64,000 nt of DNA from an uncultured Ruminococcus sp. (lineage in GTDB: Bacteria; Bacillota; Clostridia; Oscillospirales; Ruminococcaceae), in contig CAKSJP010000005.1 of assembly GCA_934463425.1 (NCBI GenBank), positions 43,515 to 107,514 on the forward strand. Reading direction: 5' to 3'. The translations under genes were made by a program, and so were the position numbers. This document shows positions 51,367 through 61,762 of this stretch, piece after piece. The stretch's first letter is position 1; each line of letters starts with the position of its first letter. The notes under the pieces are model-generated. The model was not told the DNA's origin. It saw only the letters and a program-made list of their open reading frames with translations, and searched no databases.

Positions 51367-52455
51367 ATGATCTGTCAATATTGTCATGCTGTAATAGCAG
51401 ATGGAAGTGCATTCTGCACCACCTGCGGAAAGCCGCTCTCTGCGCCGCAGGGCGCTATTCCGGCACCGGCACAAAAGCGTGTTGTCAAGTGCAGCAATGG
51501 TCATTTTTATGATGCATCAGAGTATGCAGCCTGCCCGCACTGCGGTGCTGCTGCCGTTGCCGGAGGACAACAGGCAGCAGCACCGCTGCCGCCTCTGCCC
51601 AATCAGGCATCCGGCAAGAAAAACAAAAAGGAAAAGAAATCGCTGTTTCACTTCGGCTTTCATAAGGATAAGGGAACACCGACTCCGATCGTATCGCCGA
51701 ATCAGCCGCCGGTAGGAAAGCCCAATCCCTATAATCAGGTCGATCATACCGTTGCCCTGTTGGATTTCGACGAGGAAGAGGAGACTGCTCCGACACCGGC
51801 AGCAGAGCCGTCTCGTCCGATGAACGCAAAAAAGGCAGTGGAGCGACACACTGAGAAAAAGCCGGCGTTCGCAGTTGAACAGCCGGCGGCAGAACCCGTT
51901 GCGGAAGCACCTGCACCAATGCCGGAAACACCGGTACAGCCGGCAGTTCCTGCTGCGGAAGCACCGGTAATCAAACCGGTTTCAGCACCTGTTCCGACAC
52001 CGCCACCTGTTCCAACACCGATGCCGCGAAAGCCGAAGGTCGCTCCGGCAGACAGTTCCCGCACCATTGCCATCTATGGAGATCTGTGCGAAGAAGAACC
52101 GGTCGTTGGCTGGCTGGTCTGCATTAATGGGGCACATTTTGGACAAAGTTTTCAGCTGATTGCCGGCAAAAACCGCATCGGACGTTCTCCGATGATGGAT
52201 GTTGCATTGATGGATGACGACAGCGTTTCCCGGGATACCCACGCCACCATCATTTATGAGCCGAAGAAGCGTATTTTCATTTTGATGGCAGGCGAGAGCA
52301 AGGGACTGACCTATTGCAACGACGAGCTGATCCTGGAACATGCAGAACTGCATAGCTACGATCAGATCCAGTTGGGAGAATGCCGGTTGGTATTTGTGCC
52401 GTTCTGCTGCGAAAAATTCACCTGGGATTCCTTTCAGCAGGATGCGGAAAAGTGA
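51367..52455 (+). CDS. Zinc-ribbon FHA-domain protein
   Basis: A 362-residue protein with two N-terminal zinc ribbons (CQYCHAVIADGSAFCTTCG and CSNGHFYDASEYAACPHCG), a basic stretch, a long Pro/Ala/Glu linker (about 125-235), and a C-terminal FHA domain (GRSPMMDVALMDDDSVSRDTHATI). The linker Thr residues are candidate kinase targets, by analogy with FHA substrates such as GarA; this is inference. ATG 51367 has GGAG 9 bases upstream. Confidence 0.88.
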   Translation: MICQYCHAVIADGSAFCTTCGKPLSAPQGAIPAPAQKRVVKCSNGHFYDASEYAACPHCGAAAVAGGQQAAAPLPPLPNQASGKKNKKEKKSLFHFGFHKDKGTPTPIVSPNQPPVGKPNPYNQVDHTVALLDFDEEEETAPTPAAEPSRPMNAKKAVERHTEKKPAFAVEQPAAEPVAEAPAPMPETPVQPAVPAAEAPVIKPVSAPVPTPPPVPTPMPRKPKVAPADSSRTIAIYGDLCEEEPVVGWLVCINGAHFGQSFQLIAGKNRIGRSPMMDVALMDDDSVSRDTHATIIYEPKKRIFILMAGESKGLTYCNDELILEHAELHSYDQIQLGECRLVFVPFCCEKFTWDSFQQDAEK

Positions 52456-52475
52456 TGATTTAGGGGTTGGAGAAA

Positions 52476-54503
52476 ATGAAGAAACGCTGTGTGAACTGTT
52501 TTCAGGAATATGAGGATACTTATCATGTCTGCCCGTTCTGCGGCTATGCAGAAGGGGACGGCGCAAAGGAACTGTTTTACTTACAGCCCGGTACCAAGCT
52601 TGCCGACCGCTATATCATTGGCAGAGGAATCGGCCACGGCGGTTTTGGCATCACCTATCTGGCGTGGGACACGAAGCTTGAAATTGCCGTTGCAGTGAAA
52701 GAATACTATCCCTGCGGCATTGTAAATCGTGTGCCGGGAACAACGGATGTGATCCTGTTTGCCGGAAGCCGGAAAAAACAGCTTTCTTTCGGATTCTCCC
52801 GTTTTCTGGAAGAAGCCAAAAATATGGCACAGTTCAGCTCTCACAAAAACATTGACAATGTCTTTGAATATTTTGAAGCCAATCACACCGCCTATATTGT
52901 AATGGAATATCTGGACGGTGTGCCGCTGGATCGCTATCTTACAGAGCATGGCGGAAAGCTGACACCGGAAGAGACGGTGCGCTTTGTGCTGATGATCTGT
53001 AATGCACTGAAAGAGATTCACAAGAAGGGCATCATTCACCGGGATATTGCACCGGATAACATTATGGTGCAGCCGGATGGCAACCTGAAGCTGTTCGACT
53101 TTGGCGCGGCGCGGTTTTCGCTCAACGAAGACCGTCAGATGACTGTTATTGTAAAGCCGGGCTTTGCACCGCCGGAGCAGTACAACAAGATCAACCGACA
53201 AGGTCCGTGGACAGATATCTATGCTCTGGGCGCTATGATGTACATGATGCTGACCGGTGTGAAGCCGGATGAATCGACAAACCGCATTGTAGAGGATACC
53301 GTAAAGCCGCCCAGAGAACTGAACGCCGACATTCCGGAATATCTGAGCAATGCCGTTATGAAAGCGATCGCCATGAACCCGGTGCTGCGCTTTCAGAACA
53401 TTTCTGACATGGAAAAGGCATTGCTCCAGCAGAAAAAGGTGTATTCGCCGGAGACCGATAAAAAGCGGAGGATGCGCCGCCGTCTGATCGCGATTTCCGG
53501 AAGCGCTGCCGCAGTTTGTGTTCTGGCAGTTGTGTTTGGCTCACGATTCTGGAAACAGTATGTGCCGCCGGCAACGCTGGAGGTATGGTATCAGCAGTCC
53601 GGCGTAGGCACACTGGATGTGGCAAAGCAGGAAGCCATGGAAAAAATGGCAGAACAATTTCAGGAATTTTATCCGCAGGTCAAAGTGAAGCTGACGGCAG
53701 TCTCCCAGGAAGAATATGCCGAAAAATGGGATGCAGCCATAAAATCCGGAAAAACGCCGGATCTCTTTGAGAGCACCGGCATGACAGCAGAACAGCTTTC
53801 GGATTGTGCAGACATCGGAAAGAAACTGGATGAGACCATCCTGACAGACTGTTGGTTTTCTGAGGATGCAGCAGCAGATTCCAAACAGGTCGCACTGGGC
53901 TTTCAGATTCCGGTGCTGTATCTGAACACCAGTCTGACCGATGCGGCACTTTCGGAAGATGACCTGGCAGTGCAAAAGATATCCGGACAGGAGATCACAC
54001 TGACTGTGACGGGAAAGACGCCAGTTACGGTTTCTGCTGCGGATGGGCAAATGCGGCAGCGGGATGCAGCTGTTCTGGAAACACTGTTCCCGGAGGCGAA
54101 ATTCACAGAGGCAGCAGGTGCATCTGACTTTCTGGGACGGGATGCCGACTGCTATTTTGCAGACAGCGGCGATTATCTGGCGGTAATTACTTCGCTTCCG
54201 GGACAGACCGCAGCCATTCCTATGGCAGAAACGGTATTCCCGGATGATATGACACCCTGCGGCAGTGATTTTCAATGGAGTGCATCTTCTTCCGGAAAGG
54301 CAGCGGTAAAGCTGTTGGAGTATATGCTTTCAGAAGAGGGACAGGAGATTCTGATGGTACAGAACCAGAGCAGTGTAATGCCTTTGAATCAGGCGGCACT
54401 GGAACACTATTGCAGCGTGTATCAGGAGATCTTTGAATCGATCCCGGAAAAAGCAGCAGACGGAAAGCTGGAATGGATGCAGGAGAAGGATGGCAATGCA
54501 TAA
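52476..54503 (+). CDS. Transmembrane Ser/Thr kinase with solute-binding sensor
   Basis: A 675-residue protein. A zinc ribbon (CVNCFQEYEDTYHVCPFCG, 5-23) precedes a kinase domain: glycine loop GRGIGHGGFGITY (49-61), Lys75, catalytic HRDIAPDN (188-195), DFG 208-210. A basic stretch and one transmembrane helix (about 337-356) follow. The outer part (367-665) reads like a family 1 ABC solute-binding protein: LEVWYQQSG, MEKMAEQFQEFYPQVKVKL, KSGKTPDLFESTG, a central GFQIPVLYLNTSL and a C-terminal AVKLLEYMLSEEGQEILM. So a sugar- or peptide-binding fold appears to serve as the sensor. ATG 52476 is chosen over TTG 52467. Confidence 0.88.
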   Translation: MKKRCVNCFQEYEDTYHVCPFCGYAEGDGAKELFYLQPGTKLADRYIIGRGIGHGGFGITYLAWDTKLEIAVAVKEYYPCGIVNRVPGTTDVILFAGSRKKQLSFGFSRFLEEAKNMAQFSSHKNIDNVFEYFEANHTAYIVMEYLDGVPLDRYLTEHGGKLTPEETVRFVLMICNALKEIHKKGIIHRDIAPDNIMVQPDGNLKLFDFGAARFSLNEDRQMTVIVKPGFAPPEQYNKINRQGPWTDIYALGAMMYMMLTGVKPDESTNRIVEDTVKPPRELNADIPEYLSNAVMKAIAMNPVLRFQNISDMEKALLQQKKVYSPETDKKRRMRRRLIAISGSAAAVCVLAVVFGSRFWKQYVPPATLEVWYQQSGVGTLDVAKQEAMEKMAEQFQEFYPQVKVKLTAVSQEEYAEKWDAAIKSGKTPDLFESTGMTAEQLSDCADIGKKLDETILTDCWFSEDAAADSKQVALGFQIPVLYLNTSLTDAALSEDDLAVQKISGQEITLTVTGKTPVTVSAADGQMRQRDAAVLETLFPEAKFTEAAGASDFLGRDADCYFADSGDYLAVITSLPGQTAAIPMAETVFPDDMTPCGSDFQWSASSSGKAAVKLLEYMLSEEGQEILMVQNQSSVMPLNQAALEHYCSVYQEIFESIPEKAADGKLEWMQEKDGNA

Positions 54504-54583
54504 AGGCGGCATGAAAACGCAAAGAACATTTTGGAAGAATCAGCTCTGCGCAGTGCTGCCCAGAAGGAAGTGAAGAGTAGATA

Positions 54584-57500
54584 ATGGATGAAAAAGAGAA
54601 CCAGAAGCAGTGTCTGGGCTGTTTTGCGTGGTATGGAGAGTCCTATCATGTCTGCCCGCACTGCGGCTATGTAGAGGGGACTCCGGTGGAAGAACCACTG
54701 CATATGATGCCGGGGACAAGGCTTCGGGATCGGTATATTATTGGTAAGGTGCTGGGCTTCGGCGGCTTTGGTGTGACATATATTGGATGGGACACGCTGC
54801 TTTCTGTAAAAGTGGCGGTAAAAGAATATCTTCCCAGTGAATTTTCCACCCGTATGGTGGGACAGAATGCAGTCAGCGTCTATAACGGCAACAAAGCGGA
54901 GCAGTTCGCACAGGGATTGGAACGTTTTGTGGATGAAGCGAAGCGCCTGGCAAAATTCAACCACGAGAGCGGTATTGTCCGCATTTACGACAGCTTTTTG
55001 GAGAACAACACCGCCTATATCGTTATGGAATATCTGGACGGTGAAACGCTGGCTGCCAAGATCGAACGGGAGGGACGGCTTCCGGCAGAAGAGGTATTGG
55101 AATTGCTGATGCCTGTCATCCACTCTTTGGAAACAGTGCATCAAAATGGTATTGTACACCGGGATATTGCACCGGATAACATTATGGTGACGACCGAGGG
55201 CGAAGCAAAGCTGATCGACTTCGGCGCAGCGCGGTATGCGACGACAACGCATAGCCGTAGTTTGACAGTCATCATCAAGGAGGGCTTTTCTCCGGAGGAG
55301 CAATACCGCAGCCGCGGAGAGCAAGGACCTTATACAGATGTGTACGCTGTGGCGGCGACAATGTACAAAGCCATTACGGGAATCACACCGCCGGATGCGT
55401 TGGAACGCCGTGTATACTGTGAAAATAAGAAAAAAGATCCGTTGAAGGAACTGAGCGATTTTGAAACCGGCTTGACACCAGCGCAGCAGATCGCGATCAT
55501 GAATGCGCTGAATGTGCAGATCGAAGACCGCACACCGGATATGAAAACCTTTGCGGAAGAACTCACCGGACAAAAGAAGCCGGAGCGCCGGCAGGGGCAG
55601 ATCAAGCGGATCGACTTTCTGAAATGGCCGCTCTGGGCAAAAATCGGCGTTCCAATAGCAGCATGCGGTGCGATCACACTGGGTGTGCTGGCGGCTGTAT
55701 TCCATGTACAGTATGAAACAGCAGATATCCCGGAAGAAATGGTGCGCGTGCCGTCGGTCATCAATGCGCAGCTGGAACAGAGCAACCGGAAGCTGGACGA
55801 TTCGATTCTGCTTTCCCGTGTGATCGGTGCGAAATCTTCCACATTAGTACCGGAACACATCGTTATGCACCAGAACAAGAGCAGCGGCTCTTATGTCATG
55901 CGCAATACCATTGTCGGAATGCAGATCAGCACTGGTGTCGAGAACAACCAGATGCCGGATGTTATGGGCATGTATGAGGACAGCGCCGTAACGGAACTGG
56001 AACAGGCAGGTTATTCTGTCAATCTGGAAGAGGCGTACAGCGATGTGATCGCAGAGGGTGCTGTTATCGATCAGGATATTGCGCCGAAAGAGGAGTATGA
56101 TCTGGGCGAGATCGTGACGCTGACGATCTCACAGGGTGCAGATCCGGAAAAAACGCCGGAATCCAAAATGATCGAAACACCGGATTTGTCCAACCGAAGC
56201 TATTCCGATGTGCTGAAACTGGCGCAGGAGTGCGGAATGCAGGTGGCAGTGCTCTCCCGGGAATACAGCGATACAGTGCCGGAGGGTGCTGTCTTTTATC
56301 AGAGCCTGCTTCCGAAGCAGAAGGTCATGAACCAGAACACCATTGAGCTTATGGTGTCAAAGGGCAAGCAGACCATTCGTGTGGAAAACGTGTTCTGTCA
56401 GTTGGAGGAAGATGCCAAAGAGACCTTATACGATCAGGGACTGACTGTTTCAGATGTGCAGTATGAGTACAGCGACATCTATGAAGAAGGTCTGGTCATT
56501 GCTCAGAGCCCCGATCCAGGTGAAGAAGTCGCTCTGAATGAACCTGTGATCCTGACAGTAAGCTCCGGATGCGCAGCATTCCAGATGCCGGATGTTTCTG
56601 GCATGACGTTAGAGGACGCACGGCAGAAGCTTCTGGATCTGGGACTTGTGGTCACTGCCGGGTATGAGATCCAAGGCGGGACAGAAGCTGGAACGATATT
56701 GGAGCAGAGCATCGCTGCCGAAGAAGCGGCAATGCCCGGCGATGTGGTGATCCTGACAGTCTGTGCAGATAAAAACGCTGATATTGCCGAAGTACCGGAT
56801 GTGGTAGGCATGACTGAGAAAAAAGCCTCCCGTGCATTAGGCAAAAAAGACTTGCGCGTTGCTGTCAGTGAAGCCTACAGTGATGAAGCCGAAGCCGGAA
56901 GCGTCATCTCTCAGATGCCGCCGGCAGGCGTGTCTGTGATCTCATCTGGTGTAGTTACCATTACCGTCAGCAAGGGCAGCGCCCGGGTCTCTGTACCGGA
57001 TGTGGTAAATCGCTCGCAGGACAGCGCATCCTCTATGCTGAAAGATGCCGGCTTGTCGGTAAAGGTTGAGACAGAGTACAGCGATACGGTTGTACGCGGT
57101 ATGGTCATCTCCCAGTCTCCCGGCGCAGAAGAAAGCGCCAAGCAGGGGGATACCGTCAAGCTGAAAGTGAGCAAGGGCAGAGAACCAGTGACGATCCCGG
57201 ATGTTTCGGGAATGACCAAGGAAGAAGCGGTCAAGAAACTGGAAGAAATGCATCTGAAATATGTGGTGCAGACTTCTTATAGTGACACCGTGGAAAAGGG
57301 CAAAGTGATCTCTCAGATCCCGGATGCCGGGCAGAAAAAGCTTTCCGGTGATAAGGTCGTCCTTTTGGTCAGCATCGGCAAGGCATCTGTAATGCCTACA
57401 GAGGTTAAACTAAATGAATCCGCGCATACACTGACGGTTGGTGAATCCTTCCAGCTGACAGCACAGATCATGCCGGAAAATGCCAGTGATAAAATGGTGG

Positions 57501-59068
57501 CATGGACTTCAGATCACGATGCCATTGCAAGCGTCAGTGAAAATGGTCTGGTAAAGGCAGTCGCAGAGGGCACAGCGGTGATTACCGTAAAAACCAACAG
57601 CGGCGGAAAAACCGCTACCTGCAAGGTCACAGTCAAAAAGCCGGAACTGGACAGTGTTTCCATTGTCTCGTATCCGTCCCGGCTGACATATCATGTGGGC
57701 GATGCACTGGATACCAGCGGACTTCGGCTGATGGCGACCTATAACAATCGCCTGACAGAAGTGATTTCGAGCGGATTCCAGGCATCCTGCGATCTGTCTC
57801 GCGCCGGAGAACAGGAAGTGCGCATTACTTATGAGGGCAGCACCGTTTCCTATACGGTAACTGTTCTCGGCAATGATATCTCTCTGAATGAAAGTGCTGT
57901 AAATCTGGCAGTGGGTGAGACCTATCGGCTGTCTGTTTCCAATGGAACAGGCGGTACGATCTCCTGGTCTAGCTCCAACAACAATGTTGCCAGTGTTTCC
58001 GATGGCGTGATCGTTGGACACAATGCCGGAACTGCGGTAATTACCGTCATTGCATCGGCAGACGGCAGAACCTATCGGGCGCAGTGCAGCGTACATGTGG
58101 CAGAAAACATTCAGCCCAGCATGAGCGTACTCGGTGTAGGACATACGCTAAGCATCGGGGAGTCTGCTAGCCTGTTTTATGAGTCTGTACCGTCCGGTCA
58201 GCCGATTACATGGAGTTCCAGCAACCCTGGCTGCGTTTCTGTCAGCAACGGTGTTGTGACTGCACATGCCGGAGGCAACGCAGAGATTCGGGCGACCATG
58301 TCTTATCACGGCGGTACTTACAGTGCGTCCTGTGTGGTAGAGGTGGCAGCACCTTCCATTCGCTTGTCCAGTTCGTCCATCTCGCTGTACACCGGACAGC
58401 TTGTCGGTTTGTCTGCAAGCACAACGCCGGGCAATCTGTCGGTTTCCTGGAGCTCCAGCAATCCCGGTGTAGCAATCTACTCCGGCGGCGTAGTTCATGG
58501 GCTGTCTGCCGGACAGGCAGTACTGACTGCATCTATCACAGACAGAAACGGCAAGGCATATACTGCATCCTGCACCGTTTCCGTCAATACGGTTTCCCTT
58601 TCTATAAATGCTTCCTCTTTGAACTTGTACATCGGGGACAGCGGTCAGTTGTCTCTGGGCGGTGTTCCGTCGGGAGCACAGGTGACATGGGAGTCCAATT
58701 CCGGCGCAGTTTCTGTAGACCAGTCCGGACGCTATAAAGCAATCGATGGCGGTTCTGCCGCTCTGACTGCTACGGTGGAATATGGAGACAGCTATACGAT
58801 TTCCTGCAATGTCACAGTCAAGGAACCGTATATCCAGATCATGAATCCGCCTGCAAGCGTAGCAGTGGGATCGGTCGGTTATCTCACGGCAAACTATGAC
58901 TCCGGCGGTCAGGTGATCTCCTGGTCGAGCAGTAATCCGGAATGCATGGTAGTTGCAGATGACGGTTCTTATCGTGCAGTGGGTACCGGTACTACGATCA
59001 TCAATGCATACTTTGTGATGAACGGACAAAACTACATCGATTCTACTGAAATTACCATTGTCGAATAG
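54584..59068 (+). CDS. Ser/Thr kinase with PASTA and Ig-like (BIG) domains
   Basis: A 1494-residue protein. It has a zinc ribbon (CLGCFAWYGESYHVCPHCG), a kinase (loop GKVLGFGGFGVTY, Lys80, HRDIAPDN 192-199, DFG 212-214), a transmembrane helix (about 353-373), about eight PASTA repeats (about 386-930; the first two degenerate, later ones of the form VPDVxGMT...VISQxP...VTLTVSKG), and seven Ig-like domains to the C-terminus, six BIG2 and one BIG3-like (WSSSNPG motifs). PASTA kinases usually have 1-5 repeats and sense muropeptides or lipid II. The BIG tail would reach far from the cell or bind glycans. It is last in the operon. Confidence 0.93.
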   Translation: MDEKENQKQCLGCFAWYGESYHVCPHCGYVEGTPVEEPLHMMPGTRLRDRYIIGKVLGFGGFGVTYIGWDTLLSVKVAVKEYLPSEFSTRMVGQNAVSVYNGNKAEQFAQGLERFVDEAKRLAKFNHESGIVRIYDSFLENNTAYIVMEYLDGETLAAKIEREGRLPAEEVLELLMPVIHSLETVHQNGIVHRDIAPDNIMVTTEGEAKLIDFGAARYATTTHSRSLTVIIKEGFSPEEQYRSRGEQGPYTDVYAVAATMYKAITGITPPDALERRVYCENKKKDPLKELSDFETGLTPAQQIAIMNALNVQIEDRTPDMKTFAEELTGQKKPERRQGQIKRIDFLKWPLWAKIGVPIAACGAITLGVLAAVFHVQYETADIPEEMVRVPSVINAQLEQSNRKLDDSILLSRVIGAKSSTLVPEHIVMHQNKSSGSYVMRNTIVGMQISTGVENNQMPDVMGMYEDSAVTELEQAGYSVNLEEAYSDVIAEGAVIDQDIAPKEEYDLGEIVTLTISQGADPEKTPESKMIETPDLSNRSYSDVLKLAQECGMQVAVLSREYSDTVPEGAVFYQSLLPKQKVMNQNTIELMVSKGKQTIRVENVFCQLEEDAKETLYDQGLTVSDVQYEYSDIYEEGLVIAQSPDPGEEVALNEPVILTVSSGCAAFQMPDVSGMTLEDARQKLLDLGLVVTAGYEIQGGTEAGTILEQSIAAEEAAMPGDVVILTVCADKNADIAEVPDVVGMTEKKASRALGKKDLRVAVSEAYSDEAEAGSVISQMPPAGVSVISSGVVTITVSKGSARVSVPDVVNRSQDSASSMLKDAGLSVKVETEYSDTVVRGMVISQSPGAEESAKQGDTVKLKVSKGREPVTIPDVSGMTKEEAVKKLEEMHLKYVVQTSYSDTVEKGKVISQIPDAGQKKLSGDKVVLLVSIGKASVMPTEVKLNESAHTLTVGESFQLTAQIMPENASDKMVAWTSDHDAIASVSENGLVKAVAEGTAVITVKTNSGGKTATCKVTVKKPELDSVSIVSYPSRLTYHVGDALDTSGLRLMATYNNRLTEVISSGFQASCDLSRAGEQEVRITYEGSTVSYTVTVLGNDISLNESAVNLAVGETYRLSVSNGTGGTISWSSSNNNVASVSDGVIVGHNAGTAVITVIASADGRTYRAQCSVHVAENIQPSMSVLGVGHTLSIGESASLFYESVPSGQPITWSSSNPGCVSVSNGVVTAHAGGNAEIRATMSYHGGTYSASCVVEVAAPSIRLSSSSISLYTGQLVGLSASTTPGNLSVSWSSSNPGVAIYSGGVVHGLSAGQAVLTASITDRNGKAYTASCTVSVNTVSLSINASSLNLYIGDSGQLSLGGVPSGAQVTWESNSGAVSVDQSGRYKAIDGGSAALTATVEYGDSYTISCNVTVKEPYIQIMNPPASVAVGSVGYLTANYDSGGQVISWSSSNPECMVVADDGSYRAVGTGTTIINAYFVMNGQNYIDSTEITIVE

Positions 59069-59096
59069 AACATACGCTAAGAGCCAAAATATAAGC

Positions 59097-59150
59097 AAAA
59101 AAGGCGGTGACGCGGAAACATTTCCGGCGGCATCGCCCTTTTGTTTTATA
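59097..59150. terminator. Terminator at the end of the Tad/kinase operon
   Basis: A6 GGCG ... CGCC CTTTTGTTTT with an inner GGAAA/TTTCC stem, about 30 bases after the last kinase gene. It is shared with copA on the other strand. Confidence 0.75.
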
Positions 59151-59165
59151 TGAAGCGGATAACTG

Positions 59166-61703
59166 TTATTTGCGCACCTGATAGCCTTGTTCCGTCACTG
59201 CCTTTTTCAGCGCCTGCATGTCTGCCGGCGCGTTCAGCTTCACAATGGCTGTACCCTCTGTGTGGCTGACAATGGCTTCATCTACCTCCGGAAACGCTTC
59301 CAGGCATTTCTTTACAGTTGCTTCGCAGTGTCCGCACATCATGCCTTTGATGTGCAGTGTGATCTGCATGCCGGAATCGCTGGACTTGTTCGCTGTCTGC
59401 TGCTCCAACTGAATGGCGGCAATCGCATTTTTCAGCTTCTTGTCCCGGTCGGAACGATTCAGCTGAAACAGATTCAGCCGCAGCGCATTGGTGACAACAC
59501 AGAAGCTGGACAAACTCATTGCGGCTGCGCCAAACATGGGGTTCAGTTTCCAGCCAAACAGCGGAATCCAGATACCTGCTGCCAGCGGAATGCCAATAAT
59601 GTTGTAAATGAATGCCCAGAACAGGTTCTCGTGAATGTTCCGCAGTGCTGCACGGCTAAGCCGGATGGCTGCCGGCACATCCGTGAGCCGGCTCTTCATA
59701 AGGACGATATCTGCTGCATCAATGGCAACATCTGTTCCGGCGCCAATGGCGATACCGATATCCGCACGAGTCAGCGCTGGCGCATCGTTGATGCCATCGC
59801 CAACCATTGCCACTTTTCCCTGTGCGGAGAGCTTTCGGATGACAGCTTCTTTTCCGTCCGGGAGAACGCCGGCGATTACATGATCTACCCCAGCCTGCTT
59901 GCCGATGGCCTTGGCGGTTTGCTCGTTGTCGCCGGTGAGCATGACCACCTGGATGCCCATATGCTGCAGCTGCCGGATCGCTTCAGGACTTTCTTCCTTC
60001 AGCACATCCGCGACTGCAATAATGCCCAGAAGCTGACTGTCATGACTGAAAAACAATGGTGTTTTTCCGGCTTCGGACAACTGTTGTGCCTGCTGCTGCA
60101 TGGATTCCGGCACTTTAGCGTGTTCTGTAATGCAGCGATAGTTGCCGCCATAAAGCTTGCTGCCGTTGTATACACCAGTCAGACCATTTCCAGGCAGTGC
60201 CTGAAATTCTGTGACTCCCTCTGTCGTGATCTGTTGTTCCTTGCCGTATTGTAAAATTGCCTTTGCCAGAGGGTGCTCACTCTTCTGTTCTAAGGCCAGT
60301 GCCAGGGTGAGCAGTTCCTGCTCTGTGATATTTTCTGCCGGCAGAATATCGGTCACTTTTGGTTCGCCGCAGGTGATCGTGCCGGTCTTGTCCAAAGCGA
60401 CGATTTGTACCTTGCCTGCCTCTTCCAGAGAAACAGCAGTCTTGAACAAAATGCCGTGCTTCGCGCCGACGCCGTTGCCCACCATAATTGCTACCGGTGT
60501 TGCCAGGCCCAAAGCGCAGGGACAGCTGATGACCAGAACGGAAATGCCGCGCGCCAGGGCGTAGCCTGCCGTCTGTCCCGCCAGAAGCCATACCGCAATG
60601 GTGACAATGGCGATGGCGATAACTGCCGGAACAAAAATGCCGGACACCTTGTCTGCGATTTTGGCAATGGGCGCTTTGGTTGCGGCAGCATCGCTGACCA
60701 TGCGAATGATCTGGGAGAGGGTGGTATCCTCGCCGACGCGCGTTGCCTCACACCGGAGAAAGCCCGATTGGTTGATTGTTGCCGCCGAAACACTGTCGCC
60801 GGTGGCTTTGTCTACCGGAATGCTTTCACCGGTGAGGGCGGATTCGTTGACAGCACTTGTCCCTTCCAGGATCACGCCGTCTACCGGGATGCTTTCGCCG
60901 GGACGTACCACGAACTGGTCACCCTTGTGTACCTGTTCAATGGGAACGGTCACTTCTTTTCCGCTGCGCAATAACACGGCTGTTTTCGGGGAAAGATCCA
61001 TCAGCCCTTTCAGCGCGTCGGTGGTTTTTCCCTTGGAGTGTGCTTCCAGCATCTTTCCTACGGTAATCAGCGTCAGGATCATAGCGGCGGATTCAAAGTA
61101 GAACTCGTGCATGTATCCCATGACAGCATCCATGTTGCCTTTTACCTGGGCATCGGTCATGGCAAACAGGGCGTAGGTGCTGTATACAAAGGCTGCGCCG
61201 GAACCCAGTGCCACCAGAGTATCCATGTTAGGAGAGCGGTGGAGCAGGCTTTGGAAACCGCTGACAAAGAACTTCCGGTTAATGACCATAATAATGATGG
61301 TGAGCAGCATCTGTACCAACCCCATGGCGACATGGTTGCCGTTGAAAAAGCTGGGCAGCGGCCAGTTCCACATCATATGTCCCATGGAAATGTACATCAG
61401 TATTGCCAGAAATCCTACTGAGGCAATGAGCCGCTTCTTGAGTACTGGGGTATCGTGATCTTCCAGCGCGGATTTGTCCGGCGCAGTGCTTTGTGCGGTG
61501 TCATTGCCTTTCAGCGATGCGCCATAACCGGCTTTGGTGACTGCTTCGATAATGGCATCCGGTGAGGCAGTACCTTCTACTCCCATGGAGTTGGTCAGCA
61601 GACTGACAGAGCAGCTTGCGACACCTTCTACCTTGGAAACCGCTTTTTCCACACGAGCGCTGCAGGCAGCACAGCTCATACCAGTGACGTTGTATTGTTC
61701 CAT
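59166..61703 (-). CDS. copA: Copper-exporting P1B-type ATPase
   Basis: An 845-residue Cu(I) exporter. An N-terminal HMA domain (GMSCAAC, Cys11/Cys14) is followed by eight helices with the CPC motif (SCPCALGLA), phosphorylated Asp in [17 protein letters not shown] and GDGINDAP. A second HMA domain sits at the C-terminus ([14 protein letters not shown]), which looks like a fused CopZ chaperone; no separate copZ is present. ATG 61703 is 7 bases after AAGGAGG. It lies 59 bases after csoR in one operon. Confidence 0.96.
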   Translation of the reverse strand: MEQYNVTGMSCAACSARVEKAVSKVEGVASCSVSLLTNSMGVEGTASPDAIIEAVTKAGYGASLKGNDTAQSTAPDKSALEDHDTPVLKKRLIASVGFLAILMYISMGHMMWNWPLPSFFNGNHVAMGLVQMLLTIIIMVINRKFFVSGFQSLLHRSPNMDTLVALGSGAAFVYSTYALFAMTDAQVKGNMDAVMGYMHEFYFESAAMILTLITVGKMLEAHSKGKTTDALKGLMDLSPKTAVLLRSGKEVTVPIEQVHKGDQFVVRPGESIPVDGVILEGTSAVNESALTGESIPVDKATGDSVSAATINQSGFLRCEATRVGEDTTLSQIIRMVSDAAATKAPIAKIADKVSGIFVPAVIAIAIVTIAVWLLAGQTAGYALARGISVLVISCPCALGLATPVAIMVGNGVGAKHGILFKTAVSLEEAGKVQIVALDKTGTITCGEPKVTDILPAENITEQELLTLALALEQKSEHPLAKAILQYGKEQQITTEGVTEFQALPGNGLTGVYNGSKLYGGNYRCITEHAKVPESMQQQAQQLSEAGKTPLFFSHDSQLLGIIAVADVLKEESPEAIRQLQHMGIQVVMLTGDNEQTAKAIGKQAGVDHVIAGVLPDGKEAVIRKLSAQGKVAMVGDGINDAPALTRADIGIAIGAGTDVAIDAADIVLMKSRLTDVPAAIRLSRAALRNIHENLFWAFIYNIIGIPLAAGIWIPLFGWKLNPMFGAAAMSLSSFCVVTNALRLNLFQLNRSDRDKKLKNAIAAIQLEQQTANKSSDSGMQITLHIKGMMCGHCEATVKKCLEAFPEVDEAIVSHTEGTAIVKLNAPADMQALKKAVTEQGYQVRK

Positions 61704-61762
61704 AAAATAGCCTCCTTCAAAGTATGTTCCGCATCCAATCATATATGGGCGGGGGAATATGC

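Noticed and set aside
54422..55705. 427-codon frame opposite the kinase genes
   Set aside because: It runs across the end of one kinase and the start of the next on the other strand and has no motif.
58148..59098. 316-codon frame opposite the BIG domains
   Set aside because: Shadow of repetitive Ser/Gly/Thr codons in the BIG2 region.
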